A stretch of 44,392 bases of DNA from Sneathiellales bacterium (GCA_026992315.1 JALXAG010000200.1:1-44392); one strand, 5' to 3'; counted from the stretch's first letter, positions 19,985-29,432 are shown. Notes: generated by a model not told the origin, from the sequence alone. Program-made: numbers and translations.

Positions 19985-20854
19985 CTATCCGCCAACAGAC
20001 GGGCGCATCGCATGCAGTTCCAGCAGCACGCCATGGGCCTCCTGCGGCGGCAGGCGCAGAATGCCGTCGATATCCCTGACATAGTCGATACCAGCCTCGC
20101 GCAGGACTTTTTCCGCCTTCTCGGAATCCCTCACCGTAACGGAAACGGCGCCGATATAGGGCGGCTGTTGCTTGCGATCGCCGAATCGCACCCCCGGATT
20201 GAGCACGCGCAGATCGTCCGGGGTGACGAAGAACAGGGCAGAGGAGCCAATGAACACCGAAAGCGTGTCATCGGTCATCGCCGTGCTTCCCGCCCCGAAC
20301 AACGTATCGAAATGATCCTGCAGGGCGGGCGGATCCTCGACCACAATGGTAATGCCATGAATGCCGCTTGCCGTGTTTTCGTGTTCCAGCCATTCCGGGC
20401 GGCGCAGACGATCGGCACTCAGATGCTGGCAGATGAACGGATCGGCCCCCGGTACCGTTTCAGGCGGCAGATCCGCAACCCTGAAACGCAAGGGATCGCG
20501 CATGCCTTCGACCAGGCGGCTGACATCGCGGGGCTCCCCGGCCTCTATACCCTGCGCGCGCAGGGCCTTGACCGTTGCATCGACATCCTGGCTGGCAAAA
20601 ACCAGTCTTAGCGGACCTTCCCCCTTGCGTTCCAGCAGATCTTCGAAATTGAAGCCCGGCAAGGAAGAATCGACCAGCCCCATCAATTCGAGATAATCGT
20701 CGGGAAACATGATGCAGAAGTTTCCCGTACCCAGGCCTTCATGACGCCCCAGAGGCGTCAGCGTGAACCCCAGGCGCCGAAAGGTTTCATACCCCCGTTC
20801 AAGCGCCCCCAGACCGAGGACGACATGATCTATACCGGTCAAGCCATTGGCCAT
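19985..20854 (-). CDS. VOC-superfamily protein (glyoxalase-like domain)
   Basis: This 289-residue protein has a vicinal-oxygen-chelate start, 'GIDHVVLGLGALERGYETFRRLGFTLTP', and a second half with 'GIHGITIVVEDPPALQDHFDTLFG' and 'IGAVSVTVRDSEKAEKVLREAGIDY', so two to three beta-alpha-beta-beta-beta modules are present. The putative metal ligands include His10, the second-module His and the glutamate in 'GVLLELHAM'. Such proteins range from glyoxalases to ring-cleavage dioxygenases, and I cannot assign a substrate. It is convergent with the MaoC gene. The 88-nt gap between them holds a GC-rich imperfect inverted repeat without a T-run. Confidence 0.8.
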   Translation of the reverse strand: MANGLTGIDHVVLGLGALERGYETFRRLGFTLTPLGRHEGLGTGNFCIMFPDDYLELMGLVDSSLPGFNFEDLLERKGEGPLRLVFASQDVDATVKALRAQGIEAGEPRDVSRLVEGMRDPLRFRVADLPPETVPGADPFICQHLSADRLRRPEWLEHENTASGIHGITIVVEDPPALQDHFDTLFGAGSTAMTDDTLSVFIGSSALFFVTPDDLRVLNPGVRFGDRKQQPPYIGAVSVTVRDSEKAEKVLREAGIDYVRDIDGILRLPPQEAHGVLLELHAMRPSVGG

Positions 20855-20933
20855 GATACCCGCCTGTTATTGTTATTGCCGCGGGGCGGTGCGCGTCACC
20901 TTCCCCTTTTGAACTATAGCAGATAATGGCCCG

Positions 20934-20951
20934 GGGCCGTAAATGCGGCCC
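20934..20951 (-). terminator. GC-rich hairpin after apt
   Basis: GGGCCG-TAAATG-CGGCCC forms a 6-bp stem directly after the apt stop on the minus strand, extended by flanking C/G bases. It is not followed by a T-run, so it may be only a weak or Rho-dependent terminator, or a stabilising 3' hairpin. A TATAGT motif just downstream could serve the VOC gene, but no good -35 accompanies it. Confidence 0.35.
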
Positions 20952-20960
20952 GGCGTCACA

Positions 20961-21491
20961 TCAATGTCCGCTGAAGGCACACAGACAGTTGACGTCGATC
21001 CCCATGGCCTCGAGCTTTTCCCGGCCGCCCAGTTCCGGCAGTTCGACGATGCACACCGCACCGACAATATTACCACCCGCCGCCCTGATCAGGCGCACGG
21101 CCCCTTCCAGCGTTCCGCCGGTGGCGAGAAGGTCGTCGACAATCAGGATATTCTCCCCTTCACCGACCGCATCGACATGCATCTCGATCACATCGGTGCC
21201 GTATTCGAGGGTGTATTCCTGGCGCAGCGTATCATAGGGCAGCTTGCCGGCCTTGCGTACCGGCACGAAACCGACCGAAAGCTGGTGGGCCACCGCACCG
21301 CCAAGCACGAAGCCGCGCGCCTCGAGCCCCGCGACCTTGTCGATCTGAACCCCGGCATAGGGCTGCACCAAAGCATCCACCGCCATGCGGAAACCCTGCG
21401 CATCCTGCCACAGCGTCGTCATGTCGCGGAATTGTATGCCCGGTTTCGGGTAATCGGGAATCGTCCTGATCTTGTTTTTGATCCTGTCCAT
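20961..21491 (-). CDS. apt: Adenine phosphoribosyltransferase
   Basis: Apt salvages adenine to AMP with PRPP. The protein has the family N-terminus '[20 protein letters not shown]', '[17 protein letters not shown]' and the PRPP-binding signature '[21 protein letters not shown]'. The track uses GTG 21494; the adjacent ATG at 21491 (176 residues) has a better placed AGAGG site. It follows mtnP by 19 nt, a sensible pairing: MtnP releases adenine from methylthioadenosine and Apt recycles it using PRPP supplied by Prs, also encoded in this window. Confidence 0.96.
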   Translation of the reverse strand: MDRIKNKIRTIPDYPKPGIQFRDMTTLWQDAQGFRMAVDALVQPYAGVQIDKVAGLEARGFVLGGAVAHQLSVGFVPVRKAGKLPYDTLRQEYTLEYGTDVIEMHVDAVGEGENILIVDDLLATGGTLEGAVRLIRAAGGNIVGAVCIVELPELGGREKLEAMGIDVNCLCAFSGH

Positions 21492-21510
21492 CACGCCCTC
21501 TTTCCGCTAC

Positions 21511-22398
21511 TCAGTCTTCCTGTTTCAAAACCCGCCCGGCCACCGCGTCCAGACGCGCCAGCGCCTCCGTGCCGCGCTTTGCCGGGTCGGTGATCAGCGC
21601 ATGATCCAGGGCGCGGTCGCAACCCCTGTCGCAGCACGGGCGCGGCTGCGCCAGCTTTGGCACGATCGCCGCCACCAGATCCCTGGCGGCAGCGGCATTA
21701 TCGTGCAGATGGCGAATTACCTCCTGCACATCGACGGCGCCATGATCCTCGTGCCAGCAATCGAAATCCGTCACCATGGCGACAGTGGCGTAGCACATCT
21801 CGGCCTCACGGGCGAGCTTGGCCTCCGGCATATTGGTCATGCCGATGACATCGCAGCCCCATTGCCGGTACAGCCGGCTTTCCGCCAGGGTAGAAAACTG
21901 CGGTCCCTCCATGACCAGATAGGTACCGCCGCGATGATGGGCGATGCCCCTTTCGCGGGCCGTCCGCTCCAGCGCATCGCCCAGACGGCCGCAGACCGGA
22001 TCGGCCATGGAAACATGCGCGACCAGACCGCCGGTAAAAAAGCTTTTCTCACGGGCAAAGCTACGGTCGATGAACTGATCGACGATGACGAAGGTGCCGG
22101 GCGGCAGATCCTCGCGCAGGGAACCGCAGGCCGAGACCGAGAGAATATCCGTACATCCGGCCCGCTTCAGCGCATCGATATTCGCCCGGTAATTGATTTC
22201 GCTGGGCGAAAGCACATGCCCGCGTCCATGGCGGGGCAAAAACACCAGTTGAGCATCGCCCAAACGACCGAACAGAAGCTCATCCGACGGTTCGCCGAAA
22301 GGGCTGTCGACCTTCTGCCACCTGACATCCTCCAGCCCGTCCAGCTCGTAAACGCCGCTGCCGCCGATAATGCCGATAACCGGTTCGATCTCCGTCAT
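21511..22398 (-). CDS. mtnP: S-methyl-5'-thioadenosine phosphorylase
   Basis: MtnP phosphorolyses methylthioadenosine, a by-product of polyamine and quorum-signal synthesis and of some radical SAM reactions, to adenine and methylthioribose-1-phosphate. The 295-residue protein has 'IGIIGGSGVYELDGL', 'RHGRGHVLSPSEINYRANIDALKRAG', 'GTYLVMEGPQFSTLAES' and 'GMTNMPEAKLAREAEMCYATVAMVTDFDCW'. The last is the methylthioadenosine-type active site. The track extends to 22446; the ATG at 22398 after GGGAAGGG is the family start. It lies just after the petABC terminator and upstream of apt. Confidence 0.95.
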   Translation of the reverse strand: MTEIEPVIGIIGGSGVYELDGLEDVRWQKVDSPFGEPSDELLFGRLGDAQLVFLPRHGRGHVLSPSEINYRANIDALKRAGCTDILSVSACGSLREDLPPGTFVIVDQFIDRSFAREKSFFTGGLVAHVSMADPVCGRLGDALERTARERGIAHHRGGTYLVMEGPQFSTLAESRLYRQWGCDVIGMTNMPEAKLAREAEMCYATVAMVTDFDCWHEDHGAVDVQEVIRHLHDNAAAARDLVAAIVPKLAQPRPCCDRGCDRALDHALITDPAKRGTEALARLDAVAGRVLKQED

Positions 22399-22444
22399 CC
22401 CTTCCCTCATGTCTTTCCGACAATTCCCACATGCAGGACGGCAC

Positions 22445-22476
22445 AAAAAAGGCCGCGCATATGCTGCGCGGCCTTT
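22445..22476 (-). terminator. Intrinsic terminator of the petABC operon
   Basis: On the minus strand, AAAGGCCGCGCA (22476-22465 region) pairs perfectly with TGCGCGGCCTTT across a five-base loop. This gives a 12-bp GC-rich stem followed by a run of six T (22450-22445). It sits 19 nt after the petC stop codon. It is the clearest Rho-independent terminator in the window. mtnP starts only about 47 nt beyond it, so mtnP must rely on read-through or on a promoter packed into that short space. Confidence 0.88.
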
Positions 22477-22494
22477 GCAACAGATCCGGCCGGA

Positions 22495-23256
22495 TCAGTG
22501 GTCGACCCGGGCCCAAACCCGCCGGTAGATCCCGTAGAGGAGGCCGATCAGGATCACGAGAAAGATCACGACGCGAAGCCCGATCCTCTTGCGTTCCTCC
22601 ATCTTCGGCTCGGCGGCCCAGGACAGGAAGTTGACAACGTCCTTGGCCATCTGCTCAACCGTCGCCGGCGTGCCGTCAGCATATTCGACGGCATCCTCGC
22701 TCAATGGCGGCGGCATGGCAATCACATTCCCCGGAAAGGCACTATTGTAATGGCCGCCTTCGGGAACGGTGAAGCCGTCCGGAGCCTCTTCATATCCTGT
22801 AAGGATAGAATAGACATAATCCTCCCGTCCGCGTCGCGCTTTCACGATCAGGGAAAGATCGGGGGGCACCGCCCCGCCATTGGCGGCCGCAGCAGCCTTT
22901 TCATTCGGGAATGGCGAGGGGAAATAATCGTAAGGCGCGCCCGGACGGGTGAACATCTCGCCCTCCTCGTCCGGCCCGTCCTCGAACTCGTATTCGGCGG
23001 CGATCTTCTTGACCTGATCCATGGTGAAGCCGAGATCGGTCAGGGTGCGGAAGGCAACCCGCTTCAGCCCATGACAAGAGGCGCAGACCTGCTGATAGAC
23101 CTGCAGCCCCCGCTGCAGCGATGCCCGGTCATAGGTGCCGAAAATGCCATCCTGCGGCCAATCGAGACGCTTGATATGCCCGCCTTCCGACGCCATGGCA
23201 GGTGCCGCCGTCACAACACCGAGCGAAAGCGCGGCTGTCAGAAAGAATTTACGCAT
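22495..23256 (-). CDS. petC: Cytochrome c1 of the bc1 complex
   Basis: Cytochrome c1 carries electrons from the Rieske centre to cytochrome c. From the ATG at 23256 the protein has 253 residues. It has a Sec signal peptide ([13 protein letters not shown], cleavage after AMA), the haem c site 'CASCH' (Cys58, Cys61, His62), the likely axial methionine in 'VIAMPPP', and a C-terminal membrane anchor ('[20 protein letters not shown]'). The track's longer ORF (to 23397) is an out-of-family extension. The start overlaps the end of petB by eight bases. It is the last gene of petABC and is followed by the terminator. Confidence 0.96.
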   Translation of the reverse strand: MRKFFLTAALSLGVVTAAPAMASEGGHIKRLDWPQDGIFGTYDRASLQRGLQVYQQVCASCHGLKRVAFRTLTDLGFTMDQVKKIAAEYEFEDGPDEEGEMFTRPGAPYDYFPSPFPNEKAAAAANGGAVPPDLSLIVKARRGREDYVYSILTGYEEAPDGFTVPEGGHYNSAFPGNVIAMPPPLSEDAVEYADGTPATVEQMAKDVVNFLSWAAEPKMEERKRIGLRVVIFLVILIGLLYGIYRRVWARVDH

Positions 23257-24484
23257 CTGCGCTCTCCTTCGCTTTCTTGTCTGCCAGAACGGCATCGTGG
23301 ATGCTGGCTGGCACCGGCAGCGGTTTTTCGAACCAGCCGACCAGCGGCATGATGACCAGGAAGTGCAGGAAGTAATAGGCCGTTGCCAGGCGTCCAATCA
23401 GAATCAAGGCTCCTTCCGGCGGTTGCGAACCGACATAGCCCAGCACCAGGCAATCGAACACCAGCACCCAGAACCACCACTTGTAGACGGGGCGGAAACG
23501 GGCCGAACGGACCTTCGAAGTATCCAGCCAGGGAATGACGAACAGCACCAGAATGGCACCGAACATCAACAACACGCCGCCCAGTTTGTCCGGCACCGCA
23601 CGCAGGATGGCATAGAAGGGCAGGAAGTACCATTCAGGCACGATATGCGGCGGCGTCTTCAGCGGGTTGGCCGGAATGTAATTATCCGGCTCGCCGAAGA
23701 AGTCGGGTGAGTAAAAGATGAAAATCGAGAATACCAGGGCGAACACGGCAAAGCCGAGCATATCCTTGGCGGTGTAATAGGGCTGGAAGGGAATCCAGTC
23801 CTTCTTGCCCTTGATCTCCACCCCCGCCGGGTTGTTGGAACCCGAGGTATGAAGCGCCCACAGATGCACGACCACGGCACCCAGAATGACGAAAGGCAGC
23901 AGGTAATGCAGGCTGAAGAAACGGTTCAGGGTCGGATTGCCGACAGTGAATCCCCCCCACAGCCAGGTCACCAGGGCTTCGCCGATCACGGGAAAGGCGG
24001 AAAACAGATTGGTGATCACCGTCGCGCCCCAGAAGCTCATCTGTCCCCAGGGCAGCACATAGCCCATGAAGGCGGTCGCCATCATCAGCAGCAGGATAAC
24101 CAGGCCGATCATCCAGATCAGCTCGCGCGGCTGCTTGTAGGAGCCGTAATAGAGTCCGCGGAAGATGTGAATATAGACGGCGATAAAGAACATCGAGGCG
24201 CCATTGGCATGCATATAGCGCATCAGCCAGCCATAGTTGACGTCACGCATGATTTTCTCGACCGAATCGAAAGCAAGCTCCGTATTCGGCGTATAATGCA
24301 TTACCAGCACGACACCGGTGATGATCTGCAGCATCAGGATGATGCCTGCCAGCGAACCGAACGTGTACCACCAGTTGAGATTTTTCGGCACCTGATACTC
24401 ATAGAGTTCATGGTGCATCATCGAAAAAATCGGCAAGCGGCGATCTATCCACTTGACGATCTTACTATTGGTTTGAAAAGCCAT
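23249..24484 (-). CDS. petB: Cytochrome b of the bc1 complex
   Basis: This is the 411-residue membrane subunit that holds haems bL and bH and the quinol/quinone sites. Four axial histidines are visible in two pairs spaced by 14: His92/His106 in the '[10 protein letters not shown]...IHIF' helix, and the pair in '[19 protein letters not shown]'. The Qo-site PEW motif is present in '[15 protein letters not shown]'. About eight membrane helices are evident. It lies 13 nt after petA and overlaps petC. Length is as expected for the full-length alphaproteobacterial form rather than the split b6/subunit IV form. Confidence 0.98.
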   Translation of the reverse strand: MAFQTNSKIVKWIDRRLPIFSMMHHELYEYQVPKNLNWWYTFGSLAGIILMLQIITGVVLVMHYTPNTELAFDSVEKIMRDVNYGWLMRYMHANGASMFFIAVYIHIFRGLYYGSYKQPRELIWMIGLVILLLMMATAFMGYVLPWGQMSFWGATVITNLFSAFPVIGEALVTWLWGGFTVGNPTLNRFFSLHYLLPFVILGAVVVHLWALHTSGSNNPAGVEIKGKKDWIPFQPYYTAKDMLGFAVFALVFSIFIFYSPDFFGEPDNYIPANPLKTPPHIVPEWYFLPFYAILRAVPDKLGGVLLMFGAILVLFVIPWLDTSKVRSARFRPVYKWWFWVLVFDCLVLGYVGSQPPEGALILIGRLATAYYFLHFLVIMPLVGWFEKPLPVPASIHDAVLADKKAKESADA

Positions 24485-24497
24485 TTCTTGCCGTCCC

Positions 24498-25034
24498 TCA
24501 GCCGATCTTGATCAATGTATCGCTCAAAAACTTATATGGCGGCAGATACAGATTTTTGGGCGCCGGTCCCTTGCGGATACGCGCGGCCGTATCGTAATGC
24601 GATCCATGGCAGGGGCAGAACCATCCGCCATAATCACCCTGATAACGCAAGGGAATGCAGCCCAGATGGGTGCAGATGCCGATAACGATCAGCCACTCGG
24701 GCCGCTGCACACGGGCGGCATCGGTTTCCGGATCGATCAGATCGGGATTGTTGTCATCGGCACGGGCCTTGGCGATTTCCTCTTCGGTCCGGTGACGGAT
24801 GAAGATCGGCTTGCCGCGCCAGGTCGCCGTGATTTCCTGACCGACGGGAATGCCGGAAATATCGATCTCGGCCGAAGACAACGCCAGCACATCGGCCGAC
24901 GGATTCATCTGGTCGATGAACGGCCACGCCGCCCCTGCTATGCCGACACCGGCGAAGGCCGTTGTCGCAATCGTAAGGAAATCGCGCCGTTCGACGCCTT
25001 CCCCCTTGCTTTCATCCGGATTTGTCGCAGCCAT
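24498..25034 (-). CDS. petA: Rieske iron-sulfur subunit of the bc1 complex
   Basis: The 178-residue protein has a Tat-type anchor ([17 protein letters not shown]) that remains as the membrane helix. A Rieske domain follows, with cluster ligands Cys121/His123 in 'CTHLGC' and Cys140/His143 in 'CPCHGSHYD'; Cys126 and Cys142 form the stabilising disulfide. It takes one electron from quinol and passes it to cytochrome c1. It is the first gene of petABC, with a candidate promoter about 40 nt upstream. Confidence 0.98.
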   Translation of the reverse strand: MAATNPDESKGEGVERRDFLTIATTAFAGVGIAGAAWPFIDQMNPSADVLALSSAEIDISGIPVGQEITATWRGKPIFIRHRTEEEIAKARADDNNPDLIDPETDAARVQRPEWLIVIGICTHLGCIPLRYQGDYGGWFCPCHGSHYDTAARIRKGPAPKNLYLPPYKFLSDTLIKIG

Positions 25035-25075
25035 TTTGTCCTACCTAAATGATGCGTTGGTGATTCCACGCGCGG

Positions 25076-25105
25076 AGTATTTGCACTTTCCATGGGGATT
25101 GTCTA
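25076..25105 (-). promoter_or_regulatory. Candidate promoter for petABC
   Basis: On the minus strand TAGACA (25105-25100), an 18-base spacer and AATACT (25081-25076) match the sigma-70 pattern at five and four positions. The predicted start is near 25069, giving a leader of about 35 nt before petA. The 171-nt divergent gap with trmL holds nothing else I recognise. Confidence 0.4.
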
Positions 25106-25205
25106 CCCAAATGGCGCAAACGGGCGAACCACACCGCCGCTCAAGCGGCCGGTGTTTTCTGCCCGGTGCAGCCTTGTTATCACAGGATAGTTAATCGTTT
25201 CAACA

Positions 25206-25667
25206 ATGCGCCTCGCTCTCTATCAACCGGACATGCCCGCCAATCTGGGCACCGTCATCCGCTCCGCCGCCTGTCTCGGCATCGCCGTCGATATCATCGA
25301 GCCCTGCGGCTTTCCCCTCGATCACCGGGCGCTGAAACGGGCCCTGATGGATTATGCCGATGCCGCGACCATCACCCGGCACCGCAATTTTACGGAATTC
25401 ATGGCTGCCCGCCCGGGCAGGGTCATCCTGCTGAGCACCCGCGCCGCCACCCCCTATTGCGATTTCGCTTTCAGTCGGGAAGATACCCTGCTGCTGGGCC
25501 GTGAAAGCGCCGGCGTGCCCGAGGAAGTACACCGACAGGCCGATTGCCGCGTCATTATTCCGATGCGCCGCGGGATGCGATCCCTTAATATCGCCCAGGC
25601 GGCGGCGATGGTTCTGGGCGAGGCCATGCGCCAGACCGGCGCATTTGGGCGAATGGGAGATGCTTGA
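25206..25667 (+). CDS. trmL: tRNA (cytidine(34)-2'-O)-methyltransferase
   Basis: TrmL is a small SPOUT-class enzyme that 2'-O-methylates the wobble base of leucine tRNAs. The 153-residue protein has 'LYQPDMPANLGTVIRSAACLG', 'DTLLLGRESAGVPEEVH' and 'IPMRRGMRSLNIAQAAAMVLGEAMRQ', the knotted SAM-binding motifs 1-3. No Shine-Dalgarno is visible within ten bases of the ATG; AGGATAG lies about 17 bases upstream, so translation may be leaderless or weak. hemF begins three bases after the stop. Confidence 0.93.
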   Translation: MRLALYQPDMPANLGTVIRSAACLGIAVDIIEPCGFPLDHRALKRALMDYADAATITRHRNFTEFMAARPGRVILLSTRAATPYCDFAFSREDTLLLGRESAGVPEEVHRQADCRVIIPMRRGMRSLNIAQAAAMVLGEAMRQTGAFGRMGDA

Positions 25668-25670
25668 GGC

Positions 25671-26516
25671 ATGGCGGAAACACAAAAACAGCAACAGGCG
25701 AAAGAGTGGTTCGAAAGCTTAAGGGAACGCATCTGCGCCGCCTTCGAGAAAATCGAGGATGACTATGACGGACCGCTGAGCGACCGCCCGGCCGGGCGTT
25801 TCAGCCGCCGCCCCTGGGATCGCAAGGACGGCGGCGGCGGTGTCAGCGCCGTGATGCGCGGGCGCGTTTTCGAAAAGGTCGGCGTCAATGTCTCCACCGT
25901 CTGGGGAACGTTTTCGGAGGAATTCCGCAGCCGCATTCCCGGCGCCGAAAAGGACGGGCGCTTCTGGGCCAGCGGCATATCGCTGGTTGCGCATATGCAA
26001 TCGCCCCTGGTGCCCGCGGTGCATATGAACACCCGTCACATCGTCACCGGCAAATCGTGGTTCGGCGGCGGCGCCGACCTGACCCCGGCCTATCCGGATG
26101 AAGAGGATACCAGGCATTTCCATGCGGTGCTGAAATCGGCCTGCGATCGCCACGATGCCGATTATTACCCGCGTTTCAAGCAATGGTGCGACGAATATTT
26201 CTTCCTGCCGCACCGTAACGAGCCCCGCGGCGTCGGCGGTATTTTCTACGATTATCTCGACACCGGCGACTGGGATGCCGATTTCGCCTTCACCCGCGAT
26301 GTCGGCCTGGCCTTTCTGGAAGCCTACGAGCACATCGTCCGCCGCCATATGAACACGCCATGGACGGCACAACAACGCGAACATCTGCTGGTGCGCCGCG
26401 GGCGTTATGTCGAATTCAACCTGCTTTACGACCGGGGCACGCAATTCGGCCTGAAGACCGGCGGCAATACCGACGCCATTCTGATGTCCATGCCGCCGGA
26501 GGTGAAATGGCCGTAG
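25671..26516 (+). CDS. hemF: Oxygen-dependent coproporphyrinogen III oxidase
   Basis: HemF decarboxylates two propionates of coproporphyrinogen III with O2 in haem synthesis. The 281-residue product contains '[21 protein letters not shown]', 'HMNTRHIV', '[13 protein letters not shown]', '[27 protein letters not shown]' and '[25 protein letters not shown]', all family signatures. It is likely cotranscribed with trmL. Its stop is nine bases from the convergent cca stop. It suggests aerobic growth; an oxygen-independent HemN is not in view. Confidence 0.97.
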   Translation: MAETQKQQQAKEWFESLRERICAAFEKIEDDYDGPLSDRPAGRFSRRPWDRKDGGGGVSAVMRGRVFEKVGVNVSTVWGTFSEEFRSRIPGAEKDGRFWASGISLVAHMQSPLVPAVHMNTRHIVTGKSWFGGGADLTPAYPDEEDTRHFHAVLKSACDRHDADYYPRFKQWCDEYFFLPHRNEPRGVGGIFYDYLDTGDWDADFAFTRDVGLAFLEAYEHIVRRHMNTPWTAQQREHLLVRRGRYVEFNLLYDRGTQFGLKTGGNTDAILMSMPPEVKWP

Positions 26517-26525
26517 CCCGACCCG

Positions 26526-27758
26526 TCAGCGACTGGTAGCGAGTTCCTCGGCCAACCTGCCGAGGCAGGCATCGCGCTCCGGCGTGAAATCCCGTTCCGC
26601 CCACCAGGCCTCGACCCGGCGCAAGGCCGAACCGAGTGCAGGGCCGGGCACGGCACCGGCGGCAAGGGCATCCCGCCCCGATAAGGGGAAAAGCGGCGGG
26701 GTAAAGACGACGATATCCCGGCGCAGCGCCAGAAACCGCCGTTGTTCCGCCTGCCCTTCCATCCCTGCGGCACAGAAGGCCAGCGCATCGGCAACCGCCG
26801 GAGCGCCATGGAAATAGGCCAGCCGCCTCAGCCGCGCCTCGTCTGCCAATGCCCTGCAGCCGGTTGCGATCACCGGCAGGGAGGCCAGCAGCCGGCGGCG
26901 ATTGCGGTTGGACAGGCGCAGCCTTTCGCCGATCGTGCGACGGCAGGCTTCCTCAGCCGGCAACAGAGCACCGAAACGGGCCAGCGCATCGATGCCGTCC
27001 TCGTTATCGAGCGCGGTAATATCGCGCACCCGCACCCGGGGCAGCACAACGGCAAGGACGCCGCATTCCTCCATCAGGCGCACGCTTGCCGCCGGGGCGG
27101 GGGCGGCCAGCAGCTTCAGCCACTCCGCATGGATTCTCTCCCGGCTGAGGCGGCGCATGCCCGGGGCATGGCGCGCACAGGCTTCCAGGGCCTTGCTGTC
27201 GGCATCGCCCCGCCCGTACCAGGCATGAAAACGAAAGAAGCGCAGAATGCGCAGATAATCCTCGCGGATGCGGGCCTCGGCATCGCCGATGAAACGGATG
27301 CGCCGGGCCTCGATATCCGCCAGACCGCCGACATAATCGTAGATGCTGCCGTCGCGGTCCATATACAGGGCGTTCATGGTGAAATCGCGCCGGGTGGCGT
27401 CTTCCTCCCAGCGCCGGGAGAAACGCACGACGGCATGACGGCCGTCGGTGCGGATATCGGCGCGCAGGGTCGTGACTTCATAGACCCGCCCTTCCCGCAC
27501 GGCCGTGACCGTGCCGTGCGCGATACCGGTGGGAATAACCCTAAAACCCGCCGCGGACAGACGCTGCATCACCTCCTGCGGCGCAAGCGGCGTGGCGATA
27601 TCGATATCGGCTCCCGCCTCTTCCCGCTGCAGCAATACATCGCGGACACAACCGCCGACGAAACGCGCCTGCTCCTCCAGCGCCGCCCAAAGGCGGGCGG
27701 CCGTCTCCTCCGCCATCCAGGGGCGGGGCGGGATCCGCAGAACGGCTTCCGCCTTCAC
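26526..27758 (-). CDS. cca: CCA tRNA nucleotidyltransferase / poly(A)-polymerase-like
   Basis: The enzyme adds or repairs the CCA end of tRNAs. The 410-residue class II protein has the head motif 'FVGGCVRDVLL', the catalytic DxD in 'GADIDIATPL', 'TALRADIRTDGRHAVVRFSRRWEEDATRRDFTMNALY', 'YVGGLADIEARRIRFIG' and 'EDYLRILRFFRFHAWYG'. A C-terminal HD domain is absent, as is usual in Alphaproteobacteria. Its ATG overlaps the TGA of the DUF6111 gene. A poly(A) polymerase role cannot be excluded from sequence, but the genome context favours Cca. Confidence 0.92.
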   Translation of the reverse strand: MKAEAVLRIPPRPWMAEETAARLWAALEEQARFVGGCVRDVLLQREEAGADIDIATPLAPQEVMQRLSAAGFRVIPTGIAHGTVTAVREGRVYEVTTLRADIRTDGRHAVVRFSRRWEEDATRRDFTMNALYMDRDGSIYDYVGGLADIEARRIRFIGDAEARIREDYLRILRFFRFHAWYGRGDADSKALEACARHAPGMRRLSRERIHAEWLKLLAAPAPAASVRLMEECGVLAVVLPRVRVRDITALDNEDGIDALARFGALLPAEEACRRTIGERLRLSNRNRRRLLASLPVIATGCRALADEARLRRLAYFHGAPAVADALAFCAAGMEGQAEQRRFLALRRDIVVFTPPLFPLSGRDALAAGAVPGPALGSALRRVEAWWAERDFTPERDACLGRLAEELATSR

Positions 27759-28015
27759 GGCCTGCTTTCGGCAGGAACGATCCTGCCATTTTCCACATGG
27801 GGCGGAATATAGGTATTGGCGATGCTGTCACCTTCGCTGAAGCGCAGCGCCAGCAAGGAGCCGATGGACAACATCGCCCCGATGGTCGCCAGGACCAGAA
27901 TATGAATGCGCTTTTCCGGCATTCGGCTCATCATCCGGGCAATGAGCAGAAAGAGGCCATAGGCGATGAATGGCAGCAGAAAGGGCAGTGCCGTCAGCAG
28001 GAAGGTCCTGAACAT
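27755..28015 (-). CDS. DUF6111-type small membrane protein
   Basis: From the ATG at 28015 the product has 86 residues and two membrane helices: 'TFLLTALPFLLPFIAYGLFLLIA' and 'HILVLATIGAMLSIGSLLAL'. They are separated by a short basic loop (RMMSRMPEKR), and a polar C-terminus follows with 'YIPPHVENGRIVPAE'. This matches the DUF6111 family found next to Nudix and cca genes in Alphaproteobacteria; its function is unknown. The ORF track extends it to 28102, but that part overlaps the Nudix gene. It overlaps the Nudix gene by 22 nt and cca by 4 nt (ATGA). Confidence 0.8.
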   Translation of the reverse strand: MFRTFLLTALPFLLPFIAYGLFLLIARMMSRMPEKRIHILVLATIGAMLSIGSLLALRFSEGDSIANTYIPPHVENGRIVPAESRP

Positions 28016-28656
28016 AAGTCTCCGATCCTGTGGCTGAGATTGACGAGCATGCCCGCCGTCGCGCCCCAGATATAATATTCGCCATAAGGCATGGCGTACC
28101 ATTGCCGCCGCCGCCCATGTTTCCAGCCGCTGTGACAGACATGGTTGGCCGGATTCATCACAAAGGACAGCGGCACCTCGAACACCTCCGACACCTCGCC
28201 CGGGTCGGGGGCGAGCGGGAATCCCGGTGCGAGAAAACCCAGAACCGGCGTAACCGCAAAGCCCGTCGACGTTTCGTATATATCGAGAATGCCCGCCGGT
28301 TCGATCCAGTCGCGGGTGATTCCGGTCTCCTCCTCGGTTTCGCGCAGGGCGGTGGCGATGACATCCGCATCATCCTCCTCCACCCGGCCGCCGGGAAAGG
28401 CGATCTGCCCGGCATGGGCCTTCAGATGGGCCGTGCGCCGGGTCAGCAGAACCGCTGGCTCATCCGGGTAATCGATGATCGGCACCAGCACCGCCGCCGG
28501 TTTCAGCACCCGTCCCGTACCCGGATGAAGTTCGGGGTTGAGATGGAAATCGCTTCTCGGTGCCGCCGGATCCGGCCCCGCCGCCAGGCGTTCGCGCAGC
28601 CTGCGGCGGAATTCGCCCTGCCGCGCTGCCTGTCCGCACCGCTTCGGATCGTTCAT
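27994..28656 (-). CDS. Nudix hydrolase, CoA pyrophosphatase-like
   Basis: The 220-residue protein has the Nudix box 'GGRVEEDDADVIATALRETEEETGI' region and the flanking 'AVLLTRRTAHLKAHAGQIAFPGG', which is the signature upstream of the box in the NudL/CoA-diphosphatase branch. It would hydrolyse CoA or acyl-CoA to 4'-phosphopantetheine and adenosine 3',5'-bisphosphate. The substrate is inferred from that motif. It is the second gene of the minus-strand DUF1285-Nudix-DUF6111-cca set, with tightly overlapping downstream neighbours. Confidence 0.88.
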   Translation of the reverse strand: MNDPKRCGQAARQGEFRRRLRERLAAGPDPAAPRSDFHLNPELHPGTGRVLKPAAVLVPIIDYPDEPAVLLTRRTAHLKAHAGQIAFPGGRVEEDDADVIATALRETEEETGITRDWIEPAGILDIYETSTGFAVTPVLGFLAPGFPLAPDPGEVSEVFEVPLSFVMNPANHVCHSGWKHGRRRQWYAMPYGEYYIWGATAGMLVNLSHRIGDLCSGPSC

Positions 28657-28701
28657 GCCGGCACCGCCCCGTTTCCATCACAAGCCATCATCGCCGCTCC
28701 C

Positions 28702-29286
28702 TCACCCATCCGCATCGTCAGGGCTGCCCAGTGCGTAAAACACGCCGCAGCTCGTCACCCCCAGAACGGGCCTGCCATCGATATGGCGTTCCGTGGCCAT
28801 TTCCACAAGATCGTAAAAAACGGAACGGACGATCAGCGCATCCAGATTGCCGCGCACACGGATCAAAGGCACCGGTTCGCCGCGCCTGCCGTCCTGCTCG
28901 ACGCGCAGCGGATGATCCGGGCCCAGAACGATGACATCGTCGACATTGGTGCGGAACAGGATCTGGCGTTCGTCCCCCTGATCGCGGGTGAACATTTCAA
29001 CGGCAAAAAACGGCGCGACATCGACCTGGATGCCGACCTTCTCGACCGGCGTCACCAGAAAGTAATCGTCCCCTTCCCGTTTCAGAACGCTGGAAAACAA
29101 CCTGACCATGGCCTTGCGCCCGATCGGCGAGCCCATGTAATACCACTGTCCGTCGCGGGCGATGCGCATGTCGATATCGCCGCAGAAGGGCGGATTCCAT
29201 TTATCGACCGGCGGCAGGGACTTGCCGTCCTGATCCGCCAGCAGCGCCGCCAGGCGATTGGGATCGAATGCCGGTTGCTTGTTCAT
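28702..29286 (-). CDS. DUF1285 domain-containing protein
   Basis: The 194-residue soluble protein matches the DUF1285 family: 'PPVDKWNPPFCGDIDMRIARDGQWYYMGSPIGRKAMVRLFSSVLKREGDDYFLVTPVEKVGIQVDVAPF' spans the conserved core. The second half, 'RGNLDALIVRSVFYDLVEMA', forms the other conserved block. The structure is known to be beta-rich in relatives, but no activity is established. It heads a four-gene minus-strand operon and is divergent from moxR across a 146-nt gap that must hold promoters for both. Confidence 0.88.
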   Translation of the reverse strand: MNKQPAFDPNRLAALLADQDGKSLPPVDKWNPPFCGDIDMRIARDGQWYYMGSPIGRKAMVRLFSSVLKREGDDYFLVTPVEKVGIQVDVAPFFAVEMFTRDQGDERQILFRTNVDDVIVLGPDHPLRVEQDGRRGEPVPLIRVRGNLDALIVRSVFYDLVEMATERHIDGRPVLGVTSCGVFYALGSPDDADG

Positions 29287-29393
29287 CTGATCCTCGGTTC
29301 TTCTTCAGGGGCCTGTCACGACAAAACCACCACATAATCGCCACGATCCCCTCACAGGCTGGGACCATGCCTCCGGGAGGGGGCAAGAGAGCC

Positions 29394-29423
29394 TTGGCGA
29401 CTTTTCCGTCAAACACTTATATA
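29394..29423 (+). promoter_or_regulatory. Candidate promoter for a nearly leaderless moxR transcript
   Basis: TTGGCG (29394-29399), an 18-base spacer and TATATA (29418-29423) precede the moxR ATG at 29433. The predicted start is near 29430, leaving about 0-4 nt of leader. No Shine-Dalgarno exists between the -10 and the ATG, which fits leaderless translation. Confidence 0.4.
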
Positions 29424-29432
29424 CTGATTCTC

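Noticed and set aside
21472-23352. 626-codon plus-strand ORF opposite mtnP and petC
   Set aside because: It runs through a strong terminator and two certain genes; a shadow.
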